DNA from: an uncultured Alphaproteobacteria bacterium
GTDB lineage: Bacteria > Pseudomonadota > Alphaproteobacteria > HIMB59 > GCA-002718135
Direction of reading: 5' to 3'
NCBI GenBank assembly: GCA_902524385.1
Contig: CABZCZ010000004.1
Coordinates: 51,675 to 115,674 of the forward strand
DNA length: 64,000 nt
This document shows positions 1-10,008 of the stretch, one piece after another. The first letter of the stretch is position 1. Every line of letters starts with the position of its first letter. The translations under genes were made by a program, and so were the position numbers. Below the pieces are notes generated by a model. It was not told where the DNA came from. It did no database searches and saw nothing but the letters and a program-made list of their open reading frames with translations.

Positions 1-157
1 TAGAATTACTTGAGACCCAAATAATTAAAATTTCTAAATCAATCTCAGATTTTAATAATCTTGGTATGTCCGTATGCCCATGCGATGTGAGTTTTGTAAC
101 ATCTTCACCTTCGATAACTCTTTGCACAAGATCATTATGCAAGTCAGCTACAAACAT
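1..157 (-). CDS. Partial membrane dipeptidase-like (M19) protein, N-terminal fragment running off the left edge
   Basis: Manual minus-strand translation from ATG at 157: MFVADLHNDLVQRVIEGEDVTKLTSHGHTDIPRLLKSEIDLEILIIWVSSNS. The 'ADLHNDL' start resembles M19 dipeptidases. Not in the ORF track because it is truncated. Confidence 0.6.
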   Translation of the reverse strand, partial: MFVADLHNDLVQRVIEGEDVTKLTSHGHTDIPRLLKSEIDLEILIIWVSSNS

Positions 158-161
158 TTAA

Positions 162-728
162 TTATTTAATAATCTCCATTTTAATTATTTTATCTGGATC
201 TGCAGGTGGTTCACCTCTTGTGATATTATCTACATATTCCATACCTTCGGTAACTTGAGCCCAAACAGTATATTGACCATCTAGAAAAGAGCAGTCATTA
301 AAACAAATAAAAAATTGACTATTAGCACTATTTGGATTTTGAGCTCTGGCCATTGACACTGCCCCTCTTCCATGATTTTCTGAAGAGAATTCAGCCTCTA
401 TATCAGGAAGTTTTGATCCGCCTGTACCAGCCCTTGATAGGTTAAAACTATCATTACTTGAATTCCCAAATTCTACATCTCCTGTCTGAGCCATAAAACC
501 ATCTATTACTCTATGAAAAACGACTCCATCATACTTTCCTTCTGCTATAAGTTGCTTGATTTGTTTGACATGTTTTGGCGCTACATCTGGTTTTGTCTCT
601 ATTACAACAACACCGTCTTTAAGTTTCATATGGATAATATCTTTTTTTTCATCAGCCATTAAAATCTCTCCTTTTAAAAATATTGAGAAAATGAAGATGA
701 AAATAAATAGTTTTTTAAATTTAATCAT
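162..728 (-). CDS. ppiB: Peptidyl-prolyl cis-trans isomerase, cyclophilin type, exported
   Basis: Motifs 'GVVFHRVIDGFMAQTGD', 'NSANSQFFICF', 'LDGQYTVWAQVTEGMEYVD'; hydrophobic N-terminal signal. Start taken at the second Met (MIKFKK). Confidence 0.9.
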   Translation of the reverse strand: MIKFKKLFIFIFIFSIFLKGEILMADEKKDIIHMKLKDGVVVIETKPDVAPKHVKQIKQLIAEGKYDGVVFHRVIDGFMAQTGDVEFGNSSNDSFNLSRAGTGGSKLPDIEAEFSSENHGRGAVSMARAQNPNSANSQFFICFNDCSFLDGQYTVWAQVTEGMEYVDNITRGEPPADPDKIIKMEIIK

Positions 729-772
729 ATTTGTTTTCTTTACCTTCACCCAAATTGTTTTATATATATGTA

Positions 773-1237
773 ATGCACATCTTTGAAGAAAATATCAAGA
801 AATTAGATTTAAATATTCCTGATATGCCTTCACCACTAGCTAATTACGTACCGTATAAAGTTTCAGATAGTACTGTTTATATATCAGGCCAAGGGCCAGT
901 AATTGATGGTAAAATTTTGTATAATGGAAAAGTAGGTGTAGATATTTCTGAAGAAGAAGGAATTAAAGCCGCAGAAATTTGCTGCATTAATATTATCGCA
1001 GCTCTAAAAACATCCATAAATGGTAATTGGGATAGATTAGACACCTTTTTAAAGCTCGGGGGTTTTGTTAATTGTAATGAAAACTTTACTGATCAACCTA
1101 AAATTATAAATGGAGCATCAGATTTATTAGTTAGTATTTTTGGTGACAAAGGAAGACATGCACGGTTCGCAGTTGGATCAAATACTCTTCCACTCAATAT
1201 TTCTGTTGAAATAGACGCAATAATTAAAATTAAATAG
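773..1237 (+). CDS. RidA/YjgF family protein
   Basis: 'SGQGPVIDGKILYNGKVG...RLDTFLKLGGFVNCNENFTDQPKIINGASDLL..GDKGRHARFAVGSNTLPLNISVEIDAII'. Start likely at MHIFEEN rather than the upstream Met. Confidence 0.85.
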   Translation: MHIFEENIKKLDLNIPDMPSPLANYVPYKVSDSTVYISGQGPVIDGKILYNGKVGVDISEEEGIKAAEICCINIIAALKTSINGNWDRLDTFLKLGGFVNCNENFTDQPKIINGASDLLVSIFGDKGRHARFAVGSNTLPLNISVEIDAIIKIK

Positions 1238-1247
1238 CATTCTCAAA

Positions 1248-2381
1248 ATGAGTGAACATTTTTTTTGCTCTTCGCTCAGTAACATCAAAAGTTCTGATTG
1301 GAATGAATGTGTTGGAAATGATCATCCATTCTTACAATATGAATTTCTTCACGCTTTAGAAAAAAGTAATAGTGCAAATACCAAAACAGGTTGGCAGCCA
1401 TATCATTACATTGAAAAAGAAAATGATAAAATTATCTCATTATGCCCTCTTTATATAAAGAACCACTCGTTTGGAGAATATATTTTTGATCATTCTTGGG
1501 CTGATGCTTATCATCGATATGGAATAAACTATTATCCAAAACTTCAATCTGCAATACCGTTTACTCCAGTAACTGGTGATAGAATTGTTGTAAATAAATC
1601 AATAAAAGATAAAAAGAAAAAGCAAGTTCGGGTAATTAATAATATTATAAAAGAAGCAAAAAAAATAAATGTTTCTTCTCTTCATTTTAATTTTATTAAT
1701 GATGTATCTAACTGGAATAATATTAACAATGTTATGGTTAGATCAGGAATACAGTTTCATTGGAACAATAATGAATATAAAAATTTTGATGAATTCTTAA
1801 AAGACTTATCTTCAAGAAAAAGAAAGATCATAAGACGAGAAAGATTATGTATTGAAAAAAATAATTTAACTGTAAAATTACTTAATGGAGATGATATTAA
1901 AGAAGAACATATAAATTTTTTTTACGATTGTTATTTAGATACAACAGGAAGAAAATGGGGTTCTACTTATTTAACAAAAGAATTTTTCTTTGAAATATTA
2001 GATAATTTTAAAAACAAAATATTACTTATAATGGCTTATCAAGAAGGTAAAATGGTTGCGTCTGCAATTAATTTTCTAAGTAAAACTCATTTGTATGGAA
2101 GATTATGGGGTTCAAAATATGAAGTGCCATTTTTACATTTTGAACTCTGTTATTATCAAGCAATTGAATATGCAATTCAAAATAAAATTCAAATTGTAGA
2201 AGCAGGTGCTCAAGGTGAGCATAAATTACAAAGAGGTTATGCGCCTACAAAAACATGGAGTGCTCATTGGATAAAAGATCAAGAGTTTAGCAAAGCTATT
2301 CAAAATTTTCTTGATAATGAAAGTCAGCTTATTGATAATCAAAAAGAAAAATTAAAAGATTATCTTCCTTTCAAAAATTAA
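1248..2381 (+). CDS. GNAT/FemAB-like N-acetyltransferase (peptidoglycan biosynthesis-recognition type, DUF482-like)
   Basis: 'RKRKIIRRERLCIEKNNLTVK', 'YDCYLDTTGRKWGSTYLTKEFF', 'FELCYYQAIEYAI...VEAGAQGEHKLQRGYAP' are typical of this family. Confidence 0.8.
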   Translation: MSEHFFCSSLSNIKSSDWNECVGNDHPFLQYEFLHALEKSNSANTKTGWQPYHYIEKENDKIISLCPLYIKNHSFGEYIFDHSWADAYHRYGINYYPKLQSAIPFTPVTGDRIVVNKSIKDKKKKQVRVINNIIKEAKKINVSSLHFNFINDVSNWNNINNVMVRSGIQFHWNNNEYKNFDEFLKDLSSRKRKIIRRERLCIEKNNLTVKLLNGDDIKEEHINFFYDCYLDTTGRKWGSTYLTKEFFFEILDNFKNKILLIMAYQEGKMVASAINFLSKTHLYGRLWGSKYEVPFLHFELCYYQAIEYAIQNKIQIVEAGAQGEHKLQRGYAPTKTWSAHWIKDQEFSKAIQNFLDNESQLIDNQKEKLKDYLPFKN

Positions 2382-4651
2382 GCTAATTCTTTTTTTACTT
2401 CTTGTTTATTAGAAAATTCAAAGTTAATTTTTTTATCTTTACATGTAATTTCAACGTGACCACCTTTAGCAAGTTTACCAAAGATAAGTTCTTCAGCCAT
2501 CGGTTTTTTAACTTTTTCTTGTATTACTCTACTTAATTCTCTAGCACCATAAATTTCATCATAACCTTCTTCAGCTAAAAACTCTTTTGCCTCTTTATTA
2601 ATCGATAATGAAACTCCTTTATCTTCAAGTTGTGCTTCAATTTCTATAATAAACTTATCTACTATCGAAAGTACAATATTTTTAGATAAATGATTAAAAT
2701 GAATAATTGAGTCGATACGATTTCTAAATTCTGGTGAAAAAATTCTATTTATTGCATCACTACTATCATCGTTGGATCTTTTTGCATTAAAACCGATTTT
2801 ATTTTTAGATACATCAATTGCACCAGCATTAGTTGTCATAATTAATATAACGTTCCTGAAATCTATCGTCTTACCATTATGATCGGTTAGTTTTCCATAA
2901 TCCATGACTTGTAAAAGAATATTGAATAAATCATAATGGGCTTTTTCAATTTCATCTAACAACAATACACAATGAGGATTTTGATCAACACCATCGGTTA
3001 ATAACCCACCTTGGTCAAAACCTACGTAACCTGGAGGAGCTCCAATAAGTCTGCTCACAGTATGACGCTCCATATATTCTGACATATCAAATCTAAGAAG
3101 CTTTATGCCAAGTGTATTACTTAACTGTTTAGCTACCTCAGTCTTCCCTACCCCTGTAGGCCCAGAAAATAGATATGAACCAATTGGCTTTCCATCTTCT
3201 CTTAGTCCTGCTCTTGCCAACTTAATGGAAGATGATAATTCTTCGATAGCTATGTCTTGACCAAAAACGAAATTTTTCAAATCTCTTTCTAAATTTTTTA
3301 AACTGTTCTTATCACTTTGATTAACAGATTTTGTTGGGATTCTTGCCATTAAAGCAACTACTGCTTCAATATCTTTAGAAAGAATAATTTTTTTTCTATT
3401 TTCTTCTGGTAATAAATATTGAGATGCTCCTGCTTCATCGATAACATCAATAGCTTTATCTGGAAGCTTTCTATCACCTATATATTTATTTGATAACTCA
3501 ACTGCGCTAATAATTGCTTCCGGTGAATATTTAATATTATGGTGTTCTTCATAGTAAGTTTTTAAACCCTCAAGAATTTTAACAGTCTCATCTTTAGATG
3601 GTTCCTTAACATCAATTTTTTGGAACCTTCTTACTAAAGCTCTATCTTTTTCAAAATAATTTTTAAATTCCTTATATGTTGTTGATCCAATACATTTAAG
3701 AGTGCCATTTCCTAGAGATGGTTTTAATAAATTACTTGCGTCCATTGAGCCTCCACTTGTTGCTCCTGCCCCTATAACTGTGTGGATTTCATCGATAAAT
3801 AGAACGGCTTTGTCTTTCTTTTGTAATTCTCTAAGAACTGCTTTCAATCTTTCTTCAAAATCGCCTCTGTATCTTGTGCCTGCTAATAATGAGCCCATAT
3901 CTAAAGAATAAATCACAGCATCTTCCATAATTTTAGGTACTTTTTTTTCTGTAATTCTTTTTGCTAGACCTTCAGCAATCGCTGTTTTTCCAACGCCAGG
4001 GTCTCCAACAAATAAAGGATTATTTTTTTGTCTTCTGCATAAAATTTGAATTGTTCTATCTAGTTCTTTGCTTCTTCCAATAAGCTTGTCGATTTTACCA
4101 TCTTTTGATTTTTCATTAAGGTTGATACAAAATTGACCTAGAGCACTTTTAGGTTTTTGTTGTTCATTATTATCATTTGTTTGACTATCTACAAATTCTT
4201 CATTTTCAAAACTTTCGTTAGCTTTAGAAATTCCATGTGAAATATATTGAACTGCATCTAATCTACTCATGTTTTGTTGATGAAGAAAATATACAGCATG
4301 GCTTTCTTTCTCAGAAAATAAAGCTACAATCATGTTAGCTCCAGTAACACTCTCTCTACCACTCGATTGAACGTGTATTGCAGCTCTTTGTAAAACTCTT
4401 TGAAAACCATTTGTTAATTTTGGCTCTCCAGTAAAATTCTCTTTTAGATTTTCTAAATCATTTTTAATAAATTTTTCAACACTTTCTTTCAAATGTGAGA
4501 TATCAACTGCGCACGCTTTAAGAACACTAATCGCATCTTGATCTTCCAAAAGAGAATATAATAAATGCTCTAAAGTTACATACTCATGCCTATAATTAGT
4601 AGCTAATTGATATGCTTCTCTTAAAGTTTTTTCTAAGTTTTGTGACAGCAT
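2378..4651 (-). CDS. clpA: ATP-dependent Clp protease ATP-binding subunit ClpA
   Basis: Two AAA+ modules ('GDPGVGKTAIAEGLA', 'GPTGVGKTEVAKQLS'), N-domain 'LEHLLYSLLEDQDA', adjacent to clpS. Start taken at MLSQNLEK. Confidence 0.97.
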   Translation of the reverse strand: MLSQNLEKTLREAYQLATNYRHEYVTLEHLLYSLLEDQDAISVLKACAVDISHLKESVEKFIKNDLENLKENFTGEPKLTNGFQRVLQRAAIHVQSSGRESVTGANMIVALFSEKESHAVYFLHQQNMSRLDAVQYISHGISKANESFENEEFVDSQTNDNNEQQKPKSALGQFCINLNEKSKDGKIDKLIGRSKELDRTIQILCRRQKNNPLFVGDPGVGKTAIAEGLAKRITEKKVPKIMEDAVIYSLDMGSLLAGTRYRGDFEERLKAVLRELQKKDKAVLFIDEIHTVIGAGATSGGSMDASNLLKPSLGNGTLKCIGSTTYKEFKNYFEKDRALVRRFQKIDVKEPSKDETVKILEGLKTYYEEHHNIKYSPEAIISAVELSNKYIGDRKLPDKAIDVIDEAGASQYLLPEENRKKIILSKDIEAVVALMARIPTKSVNQSDKNSLKNLERDLKNFVFGQDIAIEELSSSIKLARAGLREDGKPIGSYLFSGPTGVGKTEVAKQLSNTLGIKLLRFDMSEYMERHTVSRLIGAPPGYVGFDQGGLLTDGVDQNPHCVLLLDEIEKAHYDLFNILLQVMDYGKLTDHNGKTIDFRNVILIMTTNAGAIDVSKNKIGFNAKRSNDDSSDAINRIFSPEFRNRIDSIIHFNHLSKNIVLSIVDKFIIEIEAQLEDKGVSLSINKEAKEFLAEEGYDEIYGARELSRVIQEKVKKPMAEELIFGKLAKGGHVEITCKDKKINFEFSNKQEVKKELA

Positions 4652-4983
4652 TAACTTTTTTCCATTGTACATTGTAATGGATGTTCATTTTTTTTTGCGA
4701 TGTCCATTACTGATTTACATTTAGACTCAGCTACCTCATAAGTAAATGTTCCACATACCCCTATACCATTTTTATGAACATGTAACATGATTTGTGTAGC
4801 CTCCTCTTGTTTTTTATTAAATATTTTTTCTAAAACCATTACAACAAATTCCATTGGAGTATAATCATCATTTAGTAATAAGACATTATACATTGAAGGT
4901 TTTTTTGTTTTTGGTTTAGTGTCTAATAATAAACCTCTTTGAAAATCGTCATTATTATTGTTATTTTGATCCTCATTTGCCAT
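4651..4983 (-). CDS. clpS: ATP-dependent Clp protease adaptor ClpS
   Basis: '[62 protein letters not shown]'. Start likely MANEDQ. Confidence 0.97.
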   Translation of the reverse strand: MANEDQNNNNNDDFQRGLLLDTKPKTKKPSMYNVLLLNDDYTPMEFVVMVLEKIFNKKQEEATQIMLHVHKNGIGVCGTFTYEVAESKCKSVMDIAKKNEHPLQCTMEKS

Positions 4984-5066
4984 ATTTGTTAAATAATATG
5001 TTTTGAAATATTTTAAAGTATTTTTATGTTTGAAAGCATCGAAAATCATATGTTAATCAATCAAAA

Positions 5067-6161
5067 ATGAAAAAAAATTTATTATTAATCCTAATTTTTA
5101 ATAGTTTTTTAATATTAAGTTTTTCTTCAAATCTATTTGCTAAAAAAGCAGCAATAGTAATAGATTTTGATACAGAAGAAGTCTTATTTGAGATCAATGC
5201 AGATACGAGAAATTACCCTGCATCTCTAACAAAAATAATGACTTTATACATTGTGTTTGATTATATAAAAAAAGGAAAGCTTAGCTACGATAGTCAATTA
5301 AGTGTATCAAGTGTTGCTGTATCAAGATCACCAAGTAAGTTATATTTAGAAGAAGGTTCAAGTATTAAAGTTAGAGACGCAGTAAATGCACTTATTATTA
5401 AATCTGCAAATGATGTAGCTACTGTAGTAGCAGAAAATATAGCAGGAACTGAAAAAGAATTTGCTAAACTTATGACTCAATATGCAAAAAATCTAGGTAT
5501 GAGAAGTACAACATTCAAGAATGCATCTGGTCTTCCTAACAGAGCTCAATTGACAACTGCAAGAGATATTGCAAAATTATCTCATGCTCTGATATCAAAT
5601 TTTCCTTATGAATATAAATTATTTAGCAATACAAAATTTTCTTACAAAGGTAAAACTTACAAAACTCATAATAAATTAATGCTAAGTTATGAAGGTGCAG
5701 ATGGAATTAAAACTGGGTATATAAAAGCATCTGGTTTTCAATTAGCTTTTTCAGCTGTTAGAGATAACCAAAGACTCATTGGCATAATTTTTGGAGGTGA
5801 TACTGGAAGTCAAAGAAATAAATCTCTTAAAATTATAATGGATAAAGAATTTGCAGAGCTAAATATTAAACCAAATAATAAAAAAGAAATTGTTAAAAAG
5901 GATATAAAAGAAGTTACAAAAAATAATTACTCAATTGTTGTTGGAACATTCAAATATAGAAATAATGCGGAAAAACAAATCAAATTAATTAAAAGCAAAT
6001 ATCCAGTTTCTACAAAAGATAAAAATTCAAACGTGGTTCTCATAAAAGTTAGCGGCAAACAACTTTATGAATCTAGATTTGAAAATTTTTCTAAAAAAGA
6101 GGCTTATACGGCTTGTAAAAGATTAAAAAAATATAAACGTGATTGTTTTGTTAGATTGTAA
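5067..6161 (+). CDS. dacA: D-alanyl-D-alanine carboxypeptidase with C-terminal SPOR-like domain
   Basis: Signal peptide; SxxK 'ASLTKIMT', SxN 'SAN', KTG 'GIKTGYIKASG'; C-terminal 'YSIVVGTFKYRNNAEKQIKLI...' SPOR-like. Confidence 0.9.
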   Translation: MKKNLLLILIFNSFLILSFSSNLFAKKAAIVIDFDTEEVLFEINADTRNYPASLTKIMTLYIVFDYIKKGKLSYDSQLSVSSVAVSRSPSKLYLEEGSSIKVRDAVNALIIKSANDVATVVAENIAGTEKEFAKLMTQYAKNLGMRSTTFKNASGLPNRAQLTTARDIAKLSHALISNFPYEYKLFSNTKFSYKGKTYKTHNKLMLSYEGADGIKTGYIKASGFQLAFSAVRDNQRLIGIIFGGDTGSQRNKSLKIIMDKEFAELNIKPNNKKEIVKKDIKEVTKNNYSIVVGTFKYRNNAEKQIKLIKSKYPVSTKDKNSNVVLIKVSGKQLYESRFENFSKKEAYTACKRLKKYKRDCFVRL

Positions 6162-7557
6162 ATTTATAACTTACACCACTAAGAGATAACTGATTTTCGA
6201 TAATTGCTATTAAAGATTTAAGTCCTTCTTGAGAAGTTGACTCTACTCTACAAGTCAGTTGGTTTTGAGTATTACTAGCTCTCATGAGAAACCATCCATC
6301 ATCTTTTTCAACTCTTATACCGTCAATGTCTATTATATTTTCTTCAGTATTTTTTATTCTTTCTTTAATCTGATCAATAATTAAAAATTTTTTTGTTTCT
6401 TCAACATCAAACCTTGTTTCTGGTGTTGAAAATGTTTTTGGATAAACATTTATTAATTCATTTAGGGATTTTTCTTGATTACAAAGTATTCTAAGTAACC
6501 GTAATGCTACATACATCGCATCATCATAACCATAAAAATCATCAGCGTAACAAACATGACCACTCATTTCTCCAGATAATGGTGAATTCAATTGTTTCAT
6601 TTTTTCTTTTATAGGTGAATGGCCAGTTTTAGACATTATAGGCTCACAGTTGAGTTTTTTTGCTTCATCAAAAAATACTTTACTACATTTAACATCCATG
6701 ATTATTTTTGGATTATTGTATAAATTTGCAATTTCATTACATAGTAATAACATATATTGATCTGCCCAAACTAAATTACCTAAATTATCTACAACACCTA
6801 AACGGTCTCCATCTCCATCAAAGGCAAGACCTATGTCACAATGATTATCTTTAACTGTTTTTATCAATTGCTCCATATTCTTTGGAACCGTAGGATCCGG
6901 ATGATGATTAGGGAAATTTCCATCAACTTTTTCATTTATTAAAATGTTTTCAGAGTTATTTAAATTATTTGTAACTTCCTTAATGACTGTTCCCATGGCA
7001 CCATTACCAATATCCCAAGCAATTTTTATTTTCTTATTGAGATTAATATTTTTTAATAATCTCTTGGTATAATCTAATTTAATATCTTTATTAATAATCT
7101 CACCTTGTGCTAATTTTAAATTATCCTGATCAATTAATTTTTGAAGGCTTTGAATATTTTCAGCATAAAAAGAATCTTTAGCTAGAACCATTTTGAAACC
7201 ATTATATTCTGAAGGGTTGTGAGATCCTGTGACCATTATAACAGCATCCACTTCAAGATAGTGATGGGCAAAATAAGTCATTGGAGTTGGACCCATACCA
7301 ATATTGATAACTTTTGCTCCAGAGTCCTTTAATCCTTCACAAAGGGCTTGATGTAAATTTGGTGATGTTAATCTTCCATCATATCCAGTAGCAATTTTAT
7401 TAGATTTTAATCGATTAATTACAGTATATCCAAATGTTCTTCCTATTGTATAGGCCGTATTTTGATTAATATTCTCACCAACTACTCCTCTAATATCGTA
7501 CTCTCTAAGAACCTCTTTATCAAAATTTTCAATTTTCAATTTATTTTCCAGTTCCAT
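6151..7557 (-). CDS. Phosphomannomutase/phosphoglucomutase
   Basis: 'REYDIRGVVGENINQNTAYTIGRTFG', phosphoserine 'VTGSHNPSEYNGFK', metal loop 'AFDGDGDRLGVVD', 'GEMSGHVCYADDFYGYDDAMY'. Confidence 0.95.
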   Translation of the reverse strand: MELENKLKIENFDKEVLREYDIRGVVGENINQNTAYTIGRTFGYTVINRLKSNKIATGYDGRLTSPNLHQALCEGLKDSGAKVINIGMGPTPMTYFAHHYLEVDAVIMVTGSHNPSEYNGFKMVLAKDSFYAENIQSLQKLIDQDNLKLAQGEIINKDIKLDYTKRLLKNINLNKKIKIAWDIGNGAMGTVIKEVTNNLNNSENILINEKVDGNFPNHHPDPTVPKNMEQLIKTVKDNHCDIGLAFDGDGDRLGVVDNLGNLVWADQYMLLLCNEIANLYNNPKIIMDVKCSKVFFDEAKKLNCEPIMSKTGHSPIKEKMKQLNSPLSGEMSGHVCYADDFYGYDDAMYVALRLLRILCNQEKSLNELINVYPKTFSTPETRFDVEETKKFLIIDQIKERIKNTEENIIDIDGIRVEKDDGWFLMRASNTQNQLTCRVESTSQEGLKSLIAIIENQLSLSGVSYKFTI

Positions 7558-8836
7558 AGTATTTAAATCCCAACTCTTTTAAATCTCCTGGAATATAAAT
7601 GTTTCTTAGATCAAAAATTATTTTTTCTTTTAAAATTTTTGATATTTCATTGAAATTTAATGCCCTAAATTCATTCCATTCTGTTCCAATAATAATTGCC
7701 GAAGCTCCTTCACAAGCTTCATAAGCAGAATTGAAAAAAATAAGATTAGTATTTTCTTTTTTGGCATTATTCATTGCCTCAGGATCATAGCATTGAATAT
7801 TATGTCCTTTTTCAAATAGTTTAGATGCAATTTTCATGGAAGTAGAGTCTCTAACATCATCAGTATTAGGCTTGAAGCTTAAACCAAGAAAACAAATAGT
7901 AGATTTTTTCTCAATATTTGAAATTATTTTATTTAAAATTTTTATTATACGATCTTGGTTAGATTTATTAACAGCATTAATAATTGATAAATCAATATTT
8001 TTCTTTTTAGCAGTTGAAGCAAATGCCTTAACATCCTTTGGAAAACATGAACCGCCAAATCCAGGTCCAGCATTCAAAAATTTAGATCCAATTCTTTTAT
8101 CTATACCCATTGCATAAGCAACTTGCTGAACATCAGCTCCAACAACTTCGCATAAATCTGCAATCTCATTAATGAAAGCTATTTTTGTAGCTAGAAAACT
8201 ATTTGATGAGTATTTAATTATCTCTGAAGTTTCAATAGATGTAACTACAATTGGAGTTTCTTTAAGGAATAAAGGTCTGTAAAGCTCCTTCATAATATTT
8301 TCAGATTTTTTATTTTCCGTTCCTATAACTACTCTATCTGGCCTGATAAAATCATTGATTGCAGATCCTTCTCGAAGAAATTCTGGGTTGGATACTACAT
8401 CAAAAAGTTTTTGATCAATTTTATTTGAAATAATTTTTTGTACTTCTCTTGTAGTTCCAACTGGAACAGTGGACTTAGTTACAACTAAACAATATTTTTT
8501 TATATTTTCTGCAATTTCTTCAGCAACTTGCCAGACAAAACTTAAATCAGCTTCATCCTCTAATCTTCTTGTTGGAGTTCCCACAGTAATAAAAATTATA
8601 TCTGTATTATCTAAGTTATTTTTAATGGCTGATTCAAAAGATATTAATTTTGTTTTATTAATATGCTTATCTAAAAGCTCATCCATACCTGGTTCAAAAA
8701 ATGGACACTTACCTGATTTAAGTATTTCAAGGCGTTTAATGTCGTTGTCTACACATGTTACAGAATAACCAAATTCGGCAAAGCATGCTCCAGTTACTAA
8801 CCCAACATAACCTGTTCCAACGATAGTAAGATTCAT
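7541..8836 (-). CDS. ugd: UDP-glucose 6-dehydrogenase
   Basis: 'MNLTIVGTGYVGLVTGACFAEFGYSVTCVD', 'SNPEFLREGSAINDF', 'GPGFGGSCFPKDVKAF', 'GLSFKPNTDDVRDSTS'. Confidence 0.96.
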   Translation of the reverse strand: MNLTIVGTGYVGLVTGACFAEFGYSVTCVDNDIKRLEILKSGKCPFFEPGMDELLDKHINKTKLISFESAIKNNLDNTDIIFITVGTPTRRLEDEADLSFVWQVAEEIAENIKKYCLVVTKSTVPVGTTREVQKIISNKIDQKLFDVVSNPEFLREGSAINDFIRPDRVVIGTENKKSENIMKELYRPLFLKETPIVVTSIETSEIIKYSSNSFLATKIAFINEIADLCEVVGADVQQVAYAMGIDKRIGSKFLNAGPGFGGSCFPKDVKAFASTAKKKNIDLSIINAVNKSNQDRIIKILNKIISNIEKKSTICFLGLSFKPNTDDVRDSTSMKIASKLFEKGHNIQCYDPEAMNNAKKENTNLIFFNSAYEACEGASAIIIGTEWNEFRALNFNEISKILKEKIIFDLRNIYIPGDLKELGFKYYGTGK

Positions 8837-8949
8837 TATTTTAAGATTTTTATTTTTTTCTAAATAAACTTAATATACTGATTGTTATAAAATAATATTG
8901 ATAATATTACTGGAAAAATATTAATTTTTTATTAATTATATAGAAAAAT

Positions 8950-9963
8950 ATGGCTATAGAACAAAAAGTACAAACTAGCATTAATAATATTTCAAATGAA
9001 TGGTTCAAAGCAAATATTGACCGAAAAACTCTGAAAAATCTGTCTAAAAGAACTGATTACGAGGGATGGAAGCATATTATAATTTTTACTATTTCCCTTG
9101 CAGGATTAGGTATCTTATCAGCTTACTTTTGGCAAACTTGGTGGTTTATTCCATTCTATCTAGCGTACTGTATGTTCTGGGGTGGTGCAGATGCTATTTG
9201 GCACGAATGTGGTCATAGAACAGCTTTCAAAACACGAAAGTTAAATGATTTTTTCTATAATATTGCAAGTTTCATGAATAATTTCGAACCTGTTCGTTGG
9301 AGATGGAGTCATTCTCTTCATCATAGTTATACAGCTTCAGTTGACCCACATGACTATGAAGCTGATGGGAGTATTTTTTCTAAGCATACCCTTTTAAGCT
9401 TTTTAATAAACTTTGTTCCCGGAATTGGTTTTTTTACCATTCATAAATCTCTTTATGTTGAAATAATAAAGCATGCTTGTGGAATAAAAACAGATGTTAT
9501 GAAAGATTGTATTCCTGAAGATCAAATAAGCAAATGCATTAATAGTTCTAGAATTTTTGTTTTACTTTGGATACTAATAATTGCTTCTTCAATTTACTCT
9601 AGCTCATTACTGCCAATATTATTATTTTTAGTTCCAAAATTCTTTGCTACCTTCAATGGCATATGGGGCATCACTCAACATATGGGTTTGCAAGAAAATA
9701 TTAAAGATCATCGTCTATCTACCAGGTCTGTAAGATTGAACCCAGTATTTAGTTTTATATATTGGAAAATGGAATACCATATTGAGCATCATATGTTCCC
9801 AATGGTCCCATCTTACAATCTTCCTAAGTTGTATGAAGTAATAAAAGATCAGTTGCCAGATCCACAAACTTTATACTCTGCATATAAAGATATTATTCCA
9901 GCAGTTATTAAAAAATCAAAAAATCCAGATTATTATATACCAGTTCAAGTTCCAAATAATTAA
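8950..9963 (+). CDS. Membrane fatty-acid-desaturase-fold di-iron oxygenase (paralogue A)
   Basis: Histidine boxes 'HECGHRTAFK', 'HSLHHSYTASVDPHD', 'EYHIEHHMFP'; several TM segments. Confidence 0.85.
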   Translation: MAIEQKVQTSINNISNEWFKANIDRKTLKNLSKRTDYEGWKHIIIFTISLAGLGILSAYFWQTWWFIPFYLAYCMFWGGADAIWHECGHRTAFKTRKLNDFFYNIASFMNNFEPVRWRWSHSLHHSYTASVDPHDYEADGSIFSKHTLLSFLINFVPGIGFFTIHKSLYVEIIKHACGIKTDVMKDCIPEDQISKCINSSRIFVLLWILIIASSIYSSSLLPILLFLVPKFFATFNGIWGITQHMGLQENIKDHRLSTRSVRLNPVFSFIYWKMEYHIEHHMFPMVPSYNLPKLYEVIKDQLPDPQTLYSAYKDIIPAVIKKSKNPDYYIPVQVPNN

Positions 9964-9970
9964 ACTATAC

Positions 9971-9999
9971 TTGACACTTCCTAAACTTTAGTTTTATTG
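9971..9999 (+). promoter_or_regulatory. Candidate sigma70-type promoter upstream of the aldehyde dehydrogenase gene
   Basis: TTGACA at 9971-9976, weak TTATTG/TATTGA about 17-18 nt downstream. Very short leader to the ATG at 10009. Confidence 0.3.
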
Positions 10000-10008
10000 A
10001 TAACAAAT

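Noticed and set aside
4921-4983. Poly-Asn tract in ClpS as a possible repeat expansion
   Set aside because: Short (NNNNND) and in the normally disordered N-terminus of ClpS; ordinary for AT-rich genomes.
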